From NCBI RefSeq assembly GCF_000717595.1, contig NZ_JNZO01000045.1, positions 1 to 64,000 on the forward strand: a stretch of 64,000 nt of DNA, read 5' to 3'. This DNA is from Streptomyces flavochromogenes. Lineage in GTDB: Bacteria > Actinomycetota > Actinomycetes > Streptomycetales > Streptomycetaceae. Of this stretch, positions 25,674 through 33,868 are shown piece by piece (the first letter of the stretch is position 1; every line of letters begins with the position of its first letter). Made by a program: the position numbers and the translations under genes. The notes beneath the pieces were generated by a model that searched no databases, had not been told where the DNA came from, and worked only from the letters and a program-made list of their open reading frames with translations.

Positions 25674-25693
25674 TTTCCGTACGCTCCACGCGC

Positions 25694-26302
25694 ATGGAAC
25701 GCAGGGAACTCGTCCAGCAGAATCCCGACATCGCCGCCTACCTGGCCGCGAGCGAGGCCGTCGACCACGACCATCCGGTGGTCCGGGCCGTCGTGCGCCG
25801 CCTCGCCAGTGAGTGCCCCGGTGCATACGCATACGCCGAGGCGGCCTACCGGTACGTACGTGACACCGTCCCGCACTCCGCCGACGCCGGCGACCCCCGG
25901 GTCACCTGGCGCGCCTCCGACGTCCTGGAGCGGCGCACCGGCATCTGTTATGCCAAGTCGATCGCGTACGCCGCGCTCCTGCGGGCCCGTGGCGTCCCCG
26001 CCGCCCTCTGCTACCAGCGGCTCGCCGACGACGACGGCTCGAACCCCGTGATCCACGGTCTCGTCGCCGTGCTGCTGCCGGGGGAGCGGGGCTGGGCCCG
26101 CCAGGACGTGCGCGGGAACAAGCCCGGAGTCGACGCCCACTTCTCCCTGGGGGAGGAGCGGCTGGCCTGGACCGTACGGCCGGAGTTCAATGAAGTGGAT
26201 TATCCAGTGCTCTACACTGAACCGCATCCGGCTGTTCTGGACGCGCTGCGCGCCGCGCCCGACCGGCCGTACCTCTGGCGGACGCTCCCCACGGAGCTCT
26301 GA
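25694..26302 (+). CDS. Transglutaminase-like cysteine protease-fold protein
   Basis: Cytoplasmic protein of 202 aa with the transglutaminase-like (TGc) core. The catalytic triad is readable: C85 in RTGICYAKSIAYAALLRARG, cited as RTGICYAKS, H121 in NPVIHGLVAV, and D138 in GWARQDVRGNK. Length and order fit short bacterial members, which are proteases or amidases rather than cross-linkers. No signal peptide. The ATG start is close behind the preceding terminator with no strong Shine-Dalgarno. It is followed after 26 bp by the B3/B4-domain gene in the same direction. Confidence 0.88.
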   Translation: MERRELVQQNPDIAAYLAASEAVDHDHPVVRAVVRRLASECPGAYAYAEAAYRYVRDTVPHSADAGDPRVTWRASDVLERRTGICYAKSIAYAALLRARGVPAALCYQRLADDDGSNPVIHGLVAVLLPGERGWARQDVRGNKPGVDAHFSLGEERLAWTVRPEFNEVDYPVLYTEPHPAVLDALRAAPDRPYLWRTLPTEL

Positions 26303-26328
26303 CCCCGGACATCAGCGAACGGCGGACC

Positions 26329-27021
26329 ATGACCCTCACGCTCACCGTCTCCGACGAGGTGCGCACCCTCGTGCCCGGCTTCACCGCTCTGGTGATCGAG
26401 GCCCACGGCCTGGTCAACGGGCCCAGCGACGAGGCCAGTTCGGCTCTCCTCGACGACGCCGCGCGCCGGCTCGCCGAGCGGCTCGACGGCAGGACCCCGG
26501 ACCAGGACCCGCACATCGCCGCCTGGCGCGCCGCGTACACGGCGTTCGGCGCCAAGCCCTCCCGCACCCGCAACTCCGCGGAGGCGCTCGCCAGGCGGGC
26601 GCTCGCGGACGGCGGGCTGCCCCGCATCAACCGGCTCGTCGACGCCTACAACGCGGTGAGCGTCGCCCACCTCATCCCGGTCGGGGGCGAGGACCTGGGC
26701 AGGATCCGGGGCGCCATGCGCCTGGTCCGCGCCACCGGCGGCGAGCCCTTCGTCACCATGGCGGCCGGCGTCGAGACGGTGGAGCACCCGGAGGCCGGGG
26801 AGATCGTCTGGTGCGACGAGGAGGGTGTGACCTGCCGCCGCTGGAACTGGCGCCAGGGCCCCCGCACCCGCATCGACGACGACACCGTCGACGCGTTCTT
26901 CCTGCTCGAAGCGCTCGCCCCGATGACGCGGGACGAGCTCCTCGCGGCGGGCACCGAACTGGCGGAGTCGCTGGAGAAGCTCAGCCCGGGAGCCCGGATC
27001 GCGGTCCGCGACCCGGAGTGA
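26329..27021 (+). CDS. B3/B4 tRNA-binding-domain protein
   Basis: Stand-alone B3/B4 domain protein of 230 aa, related to the editing region of phenylalanyl-tRNA synthetase beta subunit. Landmarks: AAYTAFGAKPSRTRNSAEAL, shortened to FGAKPSRTRNSAEAL, PRINRLVDAYNAVSVAHLIPVGG, cited as RLVDAYNAVSVAHLIP, and DEEGVTCRRWNWRQGPRT. These are the conserved blocks of the free-standing family. A trans-editing or nucleic-acid role is inferred from the family only. ATG start; it probably shares a transcript with the gene 26 bp upstream. Confidence 0.88.
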   Translation: MTLTLTVSDEVRTLVPGFTALVIEAHGLVNGPSDEASSALLDDAARRLAERLDGRTPDQDPHIAAWRAAYTAFGAKPSRTRNSAEALARRALADGGLPRINRLVDAYNAVSVAHLIPVGGEDLGRIRGAMRLVRATGGEPFVTMAAGVETVEHPEAGEIVWCDEEGVTCRRWNWRQGPRTRIDDDTVDAFFLLEALAPMTRDELLAAGTELAESLEKLSPGARIAVRDPE

Positions 27022-27057
27022 CGATTCAGCGGGGGGTCGTTCGGCGGGGTCCCGCCG

Positions 27058-27780
27058 TCAGCCGGCGTCCTTGACCTCGGCCGGCGTCGGAGCCGTACCC
27101 CCGAGGTGCGCGGGCACCCACCAGGTGTCGTTCGCGTCCTTCGGGCGCACCGGGTAGGCGCGCTGCGCGGCCTCCAGGAGCTCCTGGACGCGCTCGCGCA
27201 GCCGCCGCGTGATGGCGCCCGCGTACTGGTCGGCGGGAGCCTCCATGGGCTCGCCGACGCGGATCGTCACCGGGATGTGGCTGCGCTTGAAGTTGCGGGG
27301 ACGGCCCTTGGTCCAGACGCGCTGCGTACCCCAGAGGGCCATCGGGATCAGCGGGACCCCGGCCTCCTGGGCGAGCCGCGCCGCACCCGTCTTGAAGCCC
27401 TTGAGCGTGAACGACTGGGAGATGGTCGCCTCGGGGAAGACGCCGATGATCTCGCCGGCCCGCAGCGACTCCAGCGCGTGCTTGTATGCGTGCTCGCCCG
27501 CCGAGCGGTCCACCGGGATGTGCTTCATGCCGCGCATCAGCGGCCCCGAGACCTTGTGCCGGAAGACCGAGTCCTTCGCCATGAAGCGCACGAGACGCTT
27601 CTGCGGGAGCGCGGCCAGGCCCGTGAAGATGAAGTCCAGATAGCTGATGTGATTGGAGACGAGAACCGCGCCACCCGTGCGGGGGATGTGCTCCGAACCC
27701 TGCGTGTCGATCTTCAGGTCGAGCGCCTTGAACATGGTCAGAGCGGCGCCGATGACCGGCCGATACACGAGTTCTGCCAT
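27058..27780 (-). CDS. 1-acyl-glycerol-3-phosphate acyltransferase (PlsC family)
   Basis: Membrane-associated acyltransferase of 240 aa. Block I is N43-H44-ISYL-D49 (the NHxxxxD catalytic motif). Block II lies around KDSVFRHKVSGPLMRGMKHIPVDR, cited as GPLMRGMKHIPVDR. Block III is FPEATIS (115-121), and the block IV region is PLIPMALWGTQ. It should transfer acyl chains to lysophosphatidic acid or a related acceptor in phospholipid synthesis. Convergent with the B3/B4 gene, 36 bp apart; the ATG has AGAGGAA about 5 nt upstream. Confidence 0.92.
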   Translation of the reverse strand: MAELVYRPVIGAALTMFKALDLKIDTQGSEHIPRTGGAVLVSNHISYLDFIFTGLAALPQKRLVRFMAKDSVFRHKVSGPLMRGMKHIPVDRSAGEHAYKHALESLRAGEIIGVFPEATISQSFTLKGFKTGAARLAQEAGVPLIPMALWGTQRVWTKGRPRNFKRSHIPVTIRVGEPMEAPADQYAGAITRRLRERVQELLEAAQRAYPVRPKDANDTWWVPAHLGGTAPTPAEVKDAG

Positions 27781-27930
27781 CTGAGAGGAATCCTTCTTCT
27801 GTGCCTGGGGAGGGTTCTCCCGGCGAAGTTACGCAGCCGTAGGTTTTCGGCTTTGGGCAGATCGTGCCCCATGCGGGCCGCCGAGACCAGTCCAGGCGGC
27901 TTCGTACAGGGAGATTCTCGTCACTCGCGG

Positions 27931-27960
27931 TGGTCGTGGCGGGAATCGAACCCTCCCGTG
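27931..27960 (-). other. tRNA 3'-end-like fragment
   Basis: On the minus strand GGTTCGATTCCCGCCACGAC looks like a tRNA T-loop plus 3' acceptor strand followed by CACC. No matching 5' acceptor (GGTCGTG), D-arm or anticodon arm lies within 90 nt upstream on that strand, so this is not a functional tRNA. It could be a leftover attachment site or chance. Confidence 0.45.
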
Positions 27961-28004
27961 CGACGCTGCACCAGGTGAGACGGCCGACAGAGCAGGGAGC
28001 AGGG

Positions 28005-28331
28005 GTGACCGAGATACCCGGAACCGACACGCTGGGACCCGAGGCGCTCGGCGTCGCACTGGGGGAGCGGGCCACCCTCGTCCAGTTCTCCACCGCTTTC
28101 TGTCAGCCCTGCCGGGCCACCCGGCGCACCCTCGCCGAGGTCGCCGCGATGATCCCGGGCGTCGGGCACGTGGAGATCGACGCCGAGGAACGGCTCGATC
28201 TCGTACGCGCCCTCGGCATCTCCAGGACCCCCACCGTCCTCGTCCTCGACCGGACCGGGCGTGTCGTCCGCCGGGCCGCGGGACAGCCCCGCAAGGCGGA
28301 CGTCATCGCCGCCCTGGGGCGGGCGGTCTGA
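28005..28331 (+). CDS. Thioredoxin-family protein
   Basis: Thioredoxin-fold protein of 108 aa from GTG 28005 (GGGAG about 6 nt upstream). The active site is FSTAFCQPCRAT, i.e. C33-QP-C36; the cis-Pro is in ISRTPTVLVLDRTG. There is no signal peptide or membrane anchor. CQPC is a non-standard CxxC pair, so the redox potential may differ from a classic CGPC thioredoxin. It may work with the flavin reductase downstream in redox or sulfur metabolism, though a leader-peptide unit separates them. Confidence 0.87.
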   Translation: MTEIPGTDTLGPEALGVALGERATLVQFSTAFCQPCRATRRTLAEVAAMIPGVGHVEIDAEERLDLVRALGISRTPTVLVLDRTGRVVRRAAGQPRKADVIAALGRAV

Positions 28332-28401
28332 CGCGGTGACACTTCTCCCACATCCCGGTACGCACTTGACTGCACGCGGCAACGATCGCCACTCTGACGG
28401 G

Positions 28402-28482
28402 GTGCCCCAAGAACTCCTTCTCTACGGCCGGACCCACGTGGACCTGGCCCGCAACGCGAGCGCGCGCTGTCCGGGTGTCTGA
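28402..28482 (+). CDS. Regulatory leader peptide, HVDLxRxxSAxC type
   Basis: A 26-codon ORF from GTG 28402 encodes a peptide ending THVDLARNASARCPGV. The RxHVDLxRxxSAxC pattern is the hallmark of the short putative leader peptides found in actinobacteria upstream of sulfur-metabolism genes. The Cys codon (TGT) near the end is followed at once by an inverted repeat that overlaps the stop codon. Ribosome stalling at Cys is the expected attenuation mechanism in this family; here it would control the flavin reductase gene that follows 46 bp later. The start codon is not certain; the conserved C-terminal part is. Confidence 0.7.
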   Translation: MPQELLLYGRTHVDLARNASARCPGV

Positions 28483-28494
28483 CCACCCCCGGAC
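28469..28494 (+). promoter_or_regulatory. Hairpin at the leader-peptide stop
   Basis: GTCCGGG (28469-28475) pairs with CCCGGAC (28488-28494) across a 12-nt loop that contains the leader stop codon TGA. A stalled ribosome on the Cys/Pro/Gly codons would melt it, so it fits an attenuator element. Confidence 0.45.
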
Positions 28495-28528
28495 CTCTCT
28501 CATGCCGCCCTCGCAGAAGGACAACTCC

Positions 28529-29059
28529 ATGACGGTCACGCCCGACCTCCGACCCGGCACCGTTCCCACCATCGGCGCACCCCGCCAGGCCTCCCCGGAT
28601 CTGCTCCGCTCCGTCTTCCGGCGGCACGCGGCCGGCGTCGCGGTCGTCACCGCGCACGGGGACCGCCCCGTCGGCTTCACCGCGACCTCGCTCAACTCCG
28701 TCGCCGCCGAACCCCCGCTCATCTCGTTCGGGGTGGGTACGAGTTCCTCCAGCTGGCCCGTGCTCGCCGAGGCCGAGCACATCGGCGTCCACATACTCGG
28801 CGAACACCAGCAGGAACTCGCCGCCACCTTCGCCCGCAGCGGGGCCGACCGCTTCGGCGAGGGGACCCGCTGGAGCGTGGGACCCGAGGGCGTGCCCGTC
28901 CTCGACGGCGTACTCGCCTGGCTGGTCTGCCGCGTGGTCGCCCGGGTGCCCGCGGGGGACCACCGGATCGTGATCGCGCAGGCCGTCGCCGGGGACCCGG
29001 ACGGGGCGGGCCGGCCGCTCCTCTACCACCACGGCCGCTTCAACGCGCTGCGCGACTGA
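28529..29059 (+). CDS. Flavin reductase-family protein
   Basis: Flavin reductase-like FMN-binding protein of about 176 aa from ATG 28529 (AAGGA 8 nt upstream); GTG 28475 is an alternative that would overlap the leader peptide. Landmarks: SVFRRHAAGVAVVTAHGDRP, GFTATSLNSVAAEPPLISFGV (FMN-binding face), HILGEHQQELAATFA and LVCRVVARVPAGDHRIVIAQA, cited as GDHRIVIAQA. It supplies reduced FMN or FAD to a partner monooxygenase, possibly in sulfonate or other organosulfur use, given the leader peptide. No monooxygenase gene is adjacent. Confidence 0.88.
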   Translation: MTVTPDLRPGTVPTIGAPRQASPDLLRSVFRRHAAGVAVVTAHGDRPVGFTATSLNSVAAEPPLISFGVGTSSSSWPVLAEAEHIGVHILGEHQQELAATFARSGADRFGEGTRWSVGPEGVPVLDGVLAWLVCRVVARVPAGDHRIVIAQAVAGDPDGAGRPLLYHHGRFNALRD

Positions 29060-29117
29060 GAGTTCCCGTGCGCGTCGCTCTCCGCGCGTTGGGCAGATCA
29101 CATCGCTGAGCGCTTGC

Positions 29118-29182
29118 TTACTGGTAACGGACTGGGTGTACTGGCGAGTAATATTTTGGTCGGGGCGTCCGGCGCCCCGACC
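29118..29182 (+). promoter_or_regulatory. Palindrome and hairpin before etfB
   Basis: TTACTGGTAA (29118-29127) is a 10-bp palindrome, with a related TACTGGCGAGTAA nearby. A perfect hairpin, GGTCGGGGCG (29158-29167) with CGCCCCGACC (29173-29182), follows. The hairpin may end the flavin reductase transcript; the palindromes may be operators for etfBA. Both roles are inference. Confidence 0.4.
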
Positions 29183-29258
29183 GGAAACCCGCCCTTCAGG
29201 CGCCTATGCTGCGAGCAACAAGGCAGCCCAGTTATGACGATGCAGTAGGAGAGCCGGC

Positions 29259-30044
29259 GTGAGCTTGAGGATCGTTGTCTGTGTGAAGTACGTGCCCGAC
29301 GCGACCGGAGACCGGAAGTTCGCGGACGACCTGACGGTCGACCGCGACGACGTCGACGGCCTGCTGTCGGAGCTCGACGAGTACGCCGTCGAGCAGGCAC
29401 TGCAGATCGCCGAAGAGGCGGACGACGCCGAGGTCACCGTGCTGACGGTCGGCCCCGAGGACGCCAAGGACGCGCTCCGCAAGGCGCTCTCCATGGGCGC
29501 CGACAAGGCCGTCCACGTCGAGGACGACGACCTGCACGGCACCGACGTCATGGGCACCTCGCTGGTGCTCGCCAAGGCGATCGAGAAGACCGGCTACGAC
29601 GTCGTCATCGCCGGTATGGCCTCCACCGACGGCACCATGGGTGTCCTCCCGGCGATCCTCGCCGAGCGCCTGGGCGTCCCGCAGGTCACGCTGCTCTCCG
29701 AGGTCTCCATCGAGGACGGCGTCGTCAAGGGCCGCCGTGACGGCGACTCCGCCTCCGAGCAGCTCGAGGCCTCCCTGCCGGCGGTCGTCTCCGTGACCGA
29801 CCAGTCCGGCGAGGCGCGCTACCCGTCCTTCAAGGGCATCATGGCCGCCAAGAAGAAGCCGGTGGAGTCCCTGGAGCTGGACGACCTGGACATCGACGCG
29901 GACGAGGTCGGCCTCGCCGGCGCCTGGACCGCGGTCGACTCCGCCGCCGAGCGTCCGGCGCGCACCGCCGGCACGATCGTCAAGGACGAGGGCGAGGGCG
30001 GCAAGCAGCTCGCCGCCTTCCTTGCGGAGCAGAAGTTCATCTAA
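29259..30044 (+). CDS. etfB: Electron transfer flavoprotein beta subunit
   Basis: ETF beta subunit of 261 aa (FixA/EtfB family). It pairs with EtfA to carry electrons from acyl-CoA dehydrogenases to the quinone pool. Landmarks: IVVCVKYVPDATGDRKF at the start, NEYAVEQAL-type region LDEYAVEQALQIAEEADDAEV, cited as LDEYAVEQALQ, then VIAGMASTDGTMGVLPAILAE, cited as ASTDGTMGVLPA, and the recognition-loop-like KGIMAAKKKPVE. All are intact and length is normal. GTG start with AGGAG 8 nt upstream. etfA follows after 86 bp. Confidence 0.96.
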   Translation: MSLRIVVCVKYVPDATGDRKFADDLTVDRDDVDGLLSELDEYAVEQALQIAEEADDAEVTVLTVGPEDAKDALRKALSMGADKAVHVEDDDLHGTDVMGTSLVLAKAIEKTGYDVVIAGMASTDGTMGVLPAILAERLGVPQVTLLSEVSIEDGVVKGRRDGDSASEQLEASLPAVVSVTDQSGEARYPSFKGIMAAKKKPVESLELDDLDIDADEVGLAGAWTAVDSAAERPARTAGTIVKDEGEGGKQLAAFLAEQKFI

Positions 30045-30130
30045 GAGGCAGTCTCGCGGGCCAGAAGTTCGTCCAAGGCTCGCGCGAGCCCCTCAGACCG
30101 CCCCTTTCGTTCGCAGGAGATTGAAGTCCC

Positions 30131-31093
30131 ATGGCTGAGATTCTCGTCTACGTCGACCACGTCGACGGAGCCGTCCGCAAGCCCACCCTGGAGCTGCTGA
30201 CCCTCGCCCGCCGCATCGGCGACCCGGTCGCCGTCGCGCTGGGCACCGGCGCCGCCGACACCGCGGCCGTCCTCGCCGAGCACGGCGCGGTGAAGGTCCT
30301 GACCGCCGACGCGCCGGAGTTCACCGAGTACCTGGTCGTCCCCAAGGTCGACGCGCTCCAGGCCGCCTACGAGGCTGTTTCCCCGGCCGCCGTGCTCGTC
30401 CCGTCCTCCGCCGAGGGCAAGGAGATCGCGGCCCGTCTCGCGGTCCGCATCGGCTCCGGCATCATCACGGACGCCGTGGACCTGGAGGCCGGTGACGAGG
30501 GCCCGGTCGCGACGCAGTCCGCGTTCGCCGCCTCCTTCACCACGAAGTCCCGTGTCTCCAAGGGCACCCCGGTCATCACGGTCAAGCCGAACTCGGCCCC
30601 GGTCGAGGCCGCCCCGGCCGCCGGCGCGGTCGAGGCCCTCGCGGTCTCCTTCGGCGCGCTGGCCACCGGTACCAAGGTGACCGCCCGCACCCCGCGCGAG
30701 TCGACCGGCCGCCCGGAGCTCACCGAGGCCGCGATCGTGGTCTCCGGTGGCCGTGGCGTCAACGGTGCCGAGAACTTCGGCATCATCGAGGCGCTCGCCG
30801 ACTCGCTCGGTGCCGCCGTCGGCGCCTCGCGTGCCGCCGTCGACGCCGGCTGGTACCCGCACTCCAACCAGGTCGGCCAGACCGGCAAGTCGGTCTCGCC
30901 GCAGCTGTACATCGCCTCCGGCATCTCCGGCGCGATCCAGCACCGCGCGGGCATGCAGACCTCGAAGACGATCGTCGCGATCAACAAGGACGCCGAGGCG
31001 CCGATCTTCGACCTCGTCGACTACGGCGTCGTGGGCGACCTCTTCGATGTCGTCCCGCAGCTGACCGAAGAGGTCGAGTCCCGCAAGGGCTGA
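30131..31093 (+). CDS. etfA: Electron transfer flavoprotein alpha subunit
   Basis: ETF alpha subunit of 320 aa (FixB/EtfA). The N-terminal domain holds [22 protein letters not shown], cited as [10 protein letters not shown]. The C-terminal FAD domain has [22 protein letters not shown], cited as [33 protein letters not shown], cited as [16 protein letters not shown], and the end block [23 protein letters not shown], cited as [12 protein letters not shown]. All FAD contacts typical of the family are present. ATG 30131 has GCAGGAG 12 nt upstream. Co-transcribed with etfB; a strong terminator follows. Confidence 0.97.
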   Translation: MAEILVYVDHVDGAVRKPTLELLTLARRIGDPVAVALGTGAADTAAVLAEHGAVKVLTADAPEFTEYLVVPKVDALQAAYEAVSPAAVLVPSSAEGKEIAARLAVRIGSGIITDAVDLEAGDEGPVATQSAFAASFTTKSRVSKGTPVITVKPNSAPVEAAPAAGAVEALAVSFGALATGTKVTARTPRESTGRPELTEAAIVVSGGRGVNGAENFGIIEALADSLGAAVGASRAAVDAGWYPHSNQVGQTGKSVSPQLYIASGISGAIQHRAGMQTSKTIVAINKDAEAPIFDLVDYGVVGDLFDVVPQLTEEVESRKG

Positions 31094-31130
31094 TCTCGTC
31101 GCGCAGGCGTGACCTGCGCTTCTGTACGGC

Positions 31131-31169
31131 CCGGGGGCCGCGTGGTGATGATCACCGCGCGGCCCCCGG
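31131..31169 (+). terminator. Terminator of the etfBA operon
   Basis: An 18-bp stem with one mismatch (31131-31148 with 31152-31169) closes on a 3-nt loop TGA and is followed by TCGTTTC. It starts 37 bp after the etfA stop. Confidence 0.85.
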
Positions 31170-31185
31170 TCGTTTCGGACAACCA

Positions 31186-31215
31186 TTGACTCAGGTCCCG
31201 ACGGACTACTAACTT
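31186..31215 (+). promoter_or_regulatory. Housekeeping promoter for the DUF6986 gene
   Basis: TTGACT (31186-31191) and TAACTT (31210-31215) with an 18-bp spacer fit the TTGACN/TANNNT consensus. An imperfect repeat, ACGGA...CCGT, follows at about 31222-31239, before the AGGAGG ribosome-binding site. Confidence 0.55.
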
Positions 31216-31264
31216 CGCCATACGGATTGTTGATTCCGTGAAGCGGAAAATAGGAGGATGTGGG

Positions 31265-32554
31265 ATGGGTCAGCAGGAGAAGGTGTCGACGAGCCTCGCG
31301 GGCGCGGTCAGTGAGGGCATCAGCGCCTCCCTCGCAGCGGTGGACGCCGAGCTGGACCGCCGCTACCCGGGAGACCCCGGCACCCGTCAGCCCGTCCACA
31401 CCGTCTACGTCCCCGGCAACGTCTTCGAGGCCGGCACCATCCGCTCCTGGGGCGACCAGGCCCTCGCCGCCCTCGACGAGCACGCCCCCGACGCCGCCTC
31501 CTTCGCCGCCGTACTCGGCCTCTCCGACGACCTCGCCGAGGATGTCCACGGCCGCGTGGTGGCCAAGCTGCGGCGCGAGCCCGTCGAGGACCTCCGGGTC
31601 GACTTCGAGGACGGCTACGCCGGCGACGACGAGGACCAGGACGCCGCCCGCGCCGCCCGGCTGATCTCGGAGGCGTACCGGAACGGTACGGCCGCCCCGT
31701 ACATGGGCATCCGGATGAAGTGCATGGAGTCCGCGGTACGCGACCGGGGCATCCGCACCACCGACGTCTTCCTCACCGGCCTCCTGGAGAACGGCGGCCT
31801 GCCCGACGGGCTCGTCCTCACCCTCCCCAAGGTCACCTACCCCGAGCAGGTCTCCGCCTTCGTCCGCCTCCTGGAGGCCTTCGAGAGGGCCCACGGCCTC
31901 GACGCCGGCCGCCTCGGCTTCGAGATCCAGATCGAGACCAGCCAGTCCATCCTCGCCGCCGACGGCACCGCCGCCGTCGCCCGCATGATCGGCGCCGCCG
32001 AGGGTCGCGCCACCGGACTTCACTACGGCACCTTCGACTACAGCGCCTGCCTCGGCGTCTCCGCCGCCTACCAGGCCAGCGACCACCCGGCCGCCGACCA
32101 TGCCAAGGCGATCATGCAGGTAGCCGCGGCGGGCACGGGAGTACGGGTCTCCGACGGCTCCACCAACGTCCTCCCGGTCGGCTCCACCGAGCACGTCCAC
32201 GAGGCCTGGCGCCTCCACTACGGCCTCACCCGCCGCGCGCTCGCCCGCGCGTACTACCAGGGCTGGGACATGCACCCGGGCCACATCCCCACCCGGTACG
32301 CCGCCGTCTTCGCCTTCTACCGCGAGGGCTTCGAGGCCGCCGCCAAGCGCCTCTCCGCGTACGCCAACCACGCGGGCGGCGACGTGATGGACGAGCCGGC
32401 GACCGCCAAGGCCCTCAGCTCCTACCTGCTGCGCGGCATCGACTGCGGCGCCCTCGACACCACCGAGGTCGACGCGCTCACGGGCATGAACCGCGCGGCC
32501 CTCGACCGCTTCGCGGCCCCGCGCCGAGGTGACCTCACGGCTTCGGCCGAGTAG
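31265..32554 (+). CDS. HpcH/HpaI aldolase or citrate lyase-like protein (DUF6986)
   Basis: TIM-barrel protein of 429 aa related to citrate lyase beta subunit and malate synthase-like enzymes. Start ATG 31265 with AGGAGG 9 nt upstream. Landmarks: VHTVYVPGNVFEA, LRVDFEDGYAGDDEDQDAARA, cited as DFEDGYAGDDEDQD (acidic metal region), YMGIRMKCMESAVRDRGIRT, LPKVTYPEQVSAFVRLLEAFE, cited as LPKVTYPEQV, FEIQIETSQSI (metal-binding Glu) and GLHYGTFDYSACLGVSA. The Arg, Glu and Asp positions of the CitE active site look conserved. The substrate is unknown; a glyoxylate or acetyl-CoA C-C lyase or condensing activity is possible. Monocistronic. Confidence 0.85.
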   Translation: MGQQEKVSTSLAGAVSEGISASLAAVDAELDRRYPGDPGTRQPVHTVYVPGNVFEAGTIRSWGDQALAALDEHAPDAASFAAVLGLSDDLAEDVHGRVVAKLRREPVEDLRVDFEDGYAGDDEDQDAARAARLISEAYRNGTAAPYMGIRMKCMESAVRDRGIRTTDVFLTGLLENGGLPDGLVLTLPKVTYPEQVSAFVRLLEAFERAHGLDAGRLGFEIQIETSQSILAADGTAAVARMIGAAEGRATGLHYGTFDYSACLGVSAAYQASDHPAADHAKAIMQVAAAGTGVRVSDGSTNVLPVGSTEHVHEAWRLHYGLTRRALARAYYQGWDMHPGHIPTRYAAVFAFYREGFEAAAKRLSAYANHAGGDVMDEPATAKALSSYLLRGIDCGALDTTEVDALTGMNRAALDRFAAPRRGDLTASAE

Positions 32555-32564
32555 CGACGGCACC

Positions 32565-32592
32565 GGCGGGGCCGCCGCGTCGGCGGCCCGCC
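32565..32592. terminator. Hairpin between convergent genes
   Basis: GGCGGGGCCGCC pairs with GGCGGCCCGCC (one bulged G) 10 bp after the stop at 32554. The rest of 32593-32729 shows no gene. Confidence 0.55.
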
Positions 32593-32729
32593 CGACGTCC
32601 GCCGCGCACGCGGAGCCTGCTCATGCGAAGGGCGCGCGGTCCTGCGGCGGTCGCGGCGACGGCCGCCGGACCGTTTCGCGTGCGGGCCTTCAGCGGTCGG
32701 GGCGGCCGCCCCGAGGCGACGGACGTCGC

Positions 32730-33764
32730 TCAGACGGCCGACGGCGGGATCTCGCCCGAACCGCGCGCCAGGAGGGTGGTGCCCAGCACCACCCGCTCCG
32801 GCACGTCGTCGACCCCGTCGAGACGCCGGAACAGACGCTCCGCCGCCGTCCGGCCGAGCGCGGCCGCGTCCTGGGCGATGACCGTGATGCCGAGCAGATC
32901 GGCCAGTTCCATGTCGTCGAAGCCGACCAGAGCCACCGGCCGAGGGTGCCCCGCGAGGGCGCGGACCACCGTGACCATCACCCGGTTGTTCCCCGCGAAC
33001 AGCGCCGTCACGGGCTCCGCCGCGTCCAGCATCTCCCGTACGGCCGTCCTCACCCGCTCCGGCTCCGTGGAGCCCAGCGAGACCCAGGCGTCGTCGACCG
33101 GCAGGCCCGCGTCCTCCATCGCCGTGCGATAGCCGCGCAGCCGCTCGGACGCGGTGTGGATACGGGGCCGGTCGCCGATGAAGCCGATCCGGCGGTGTCC
33201 GTGGGCGATCAGATGGGCCACGCCGTCACGCGCGCCGCCGAAGCTGTCGGACAGCACGGCGTCGGCGTCGATCAGCCCCGCGGGACGGTCGACGAAGACG
33301 GTGGCGACGCCCGCCCTGATCTCCGGCTCCAGATACCGGTGATCGTCACCGGCGGGGATCACGATCAGGCCGTCGACCCGGCGCGCGCAGAGGGCGAGCG
33401 CGAGCTCCTGCTCCCGGGCCGGGTCCTCGGCACTGGAACCGTTGATGAGCAGCGCGCCGTGCGCCCGCGCGACCTCCTCGATCGCCCGGCTGAGCGGCCC
33501 GTAGAACGGGTCGGCGAGATCCTCTAGGACGAGGCCGACGGTCGCCGTCCTGCCCTTGCGCAGGACCCGCGCGCTGTCGTTGCGGCGGAAGCCGAGGACC
33601 TCGATGGCCTCCTGGACCCGTCGCTCGGTGTCCGGGGTGACCCCGGGCTCGCCGTTCACGACCCGGGACACCGTTTTCAGGCCGACGCCCGCGCGCGCGG
33701 CGACGTCCTTCATCGTGGGCCGGTTGCCGTAGCGGTGCTCGGTGTGGCGGGCGATGTCGGCCAC
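32730..33764 (-). CDS. LacI-family transcriptional regulator
   Basis: Sugar-responsive repressor of about 344 aa. The N-terminal HTH and hinge are MKDVAARAGVGLKTVSRVVNG...RVQEAIEVLGFRRNDSARVL, followed by a periplasmic-binding-protein-like domain (TVGLVLEDLADPFYGPL, DGLIVIPAGDDHRYLE, ATVFVDRPAG, RIGFIGDRPRIHTASERLRGY, cited as RIGFIGDRPRI, and PVALVGFDDMELADLLGITVI, cited as VALVGFDDMEL). GTG 33764 is chosen because GGAGG lies 11 nt upstream; the frame is open to 33860. It is divergent from a ROK sugar kinase with a perfect palindrome between, so it probably represses that kinase and itself. Confidence 0.93.
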   Translation of the reverse strand: MADIARHTEHRYGNRPTMKDVAARAGVGLKTVSRVVNGEPGVTPDTERRVQEAIEVLGFRRNDSARVLRKGRTATVGLVLEDLADPFYGPLSRAIEEVARAHGALLINGSSAEDPAREQELALALCARRVDGLIVIPAGDDHRYLEPEIRAGVATVFVDRPAGLIDADAVLSDSFGGARDGVAHLIAHGHRRIGFIGDRPRIHTASERLRGYRTAMEDAGLPVDDAWVSLGSTEPERVRTAVREMLDAAEPVTALFAGNNRVMVTVVRALAGHPRPVALVGFDDMELADLLGITVIAQDAAALGRTAAERLFRRLDGVDDVPERVVLGTTLLARGSGEIPPSAV

Positions 33765-33868
33765 GATGCGCGGTTCCTCCGTCGAAGGTCGGGTTGTCCG
33801 GCCGAAGGGTGGTTCGTCCGGTCGTGCGGCAGTGTCTGATCGACTCCCTGGCCGAATCATAGGGCCTG

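Noticed and set aside
27931..28020. Functional tRNA gene
   Set aside because: Only the T-arm and 3' acceptor are present; no 5' half or anticodon arm can be folded.
28475..28528. N-terminal extension of the flavin reductase from GTG 28475
   Set aside because: It overlaps the leader-peptide stop and hairpin; ATG 28529 has its own ribosome-binding site.
30041..32563. 840-codon minus-strand open frame over etfA and the DUF6986 gene
   Set aside because: Antisense shadow; the sense genes have clear families.
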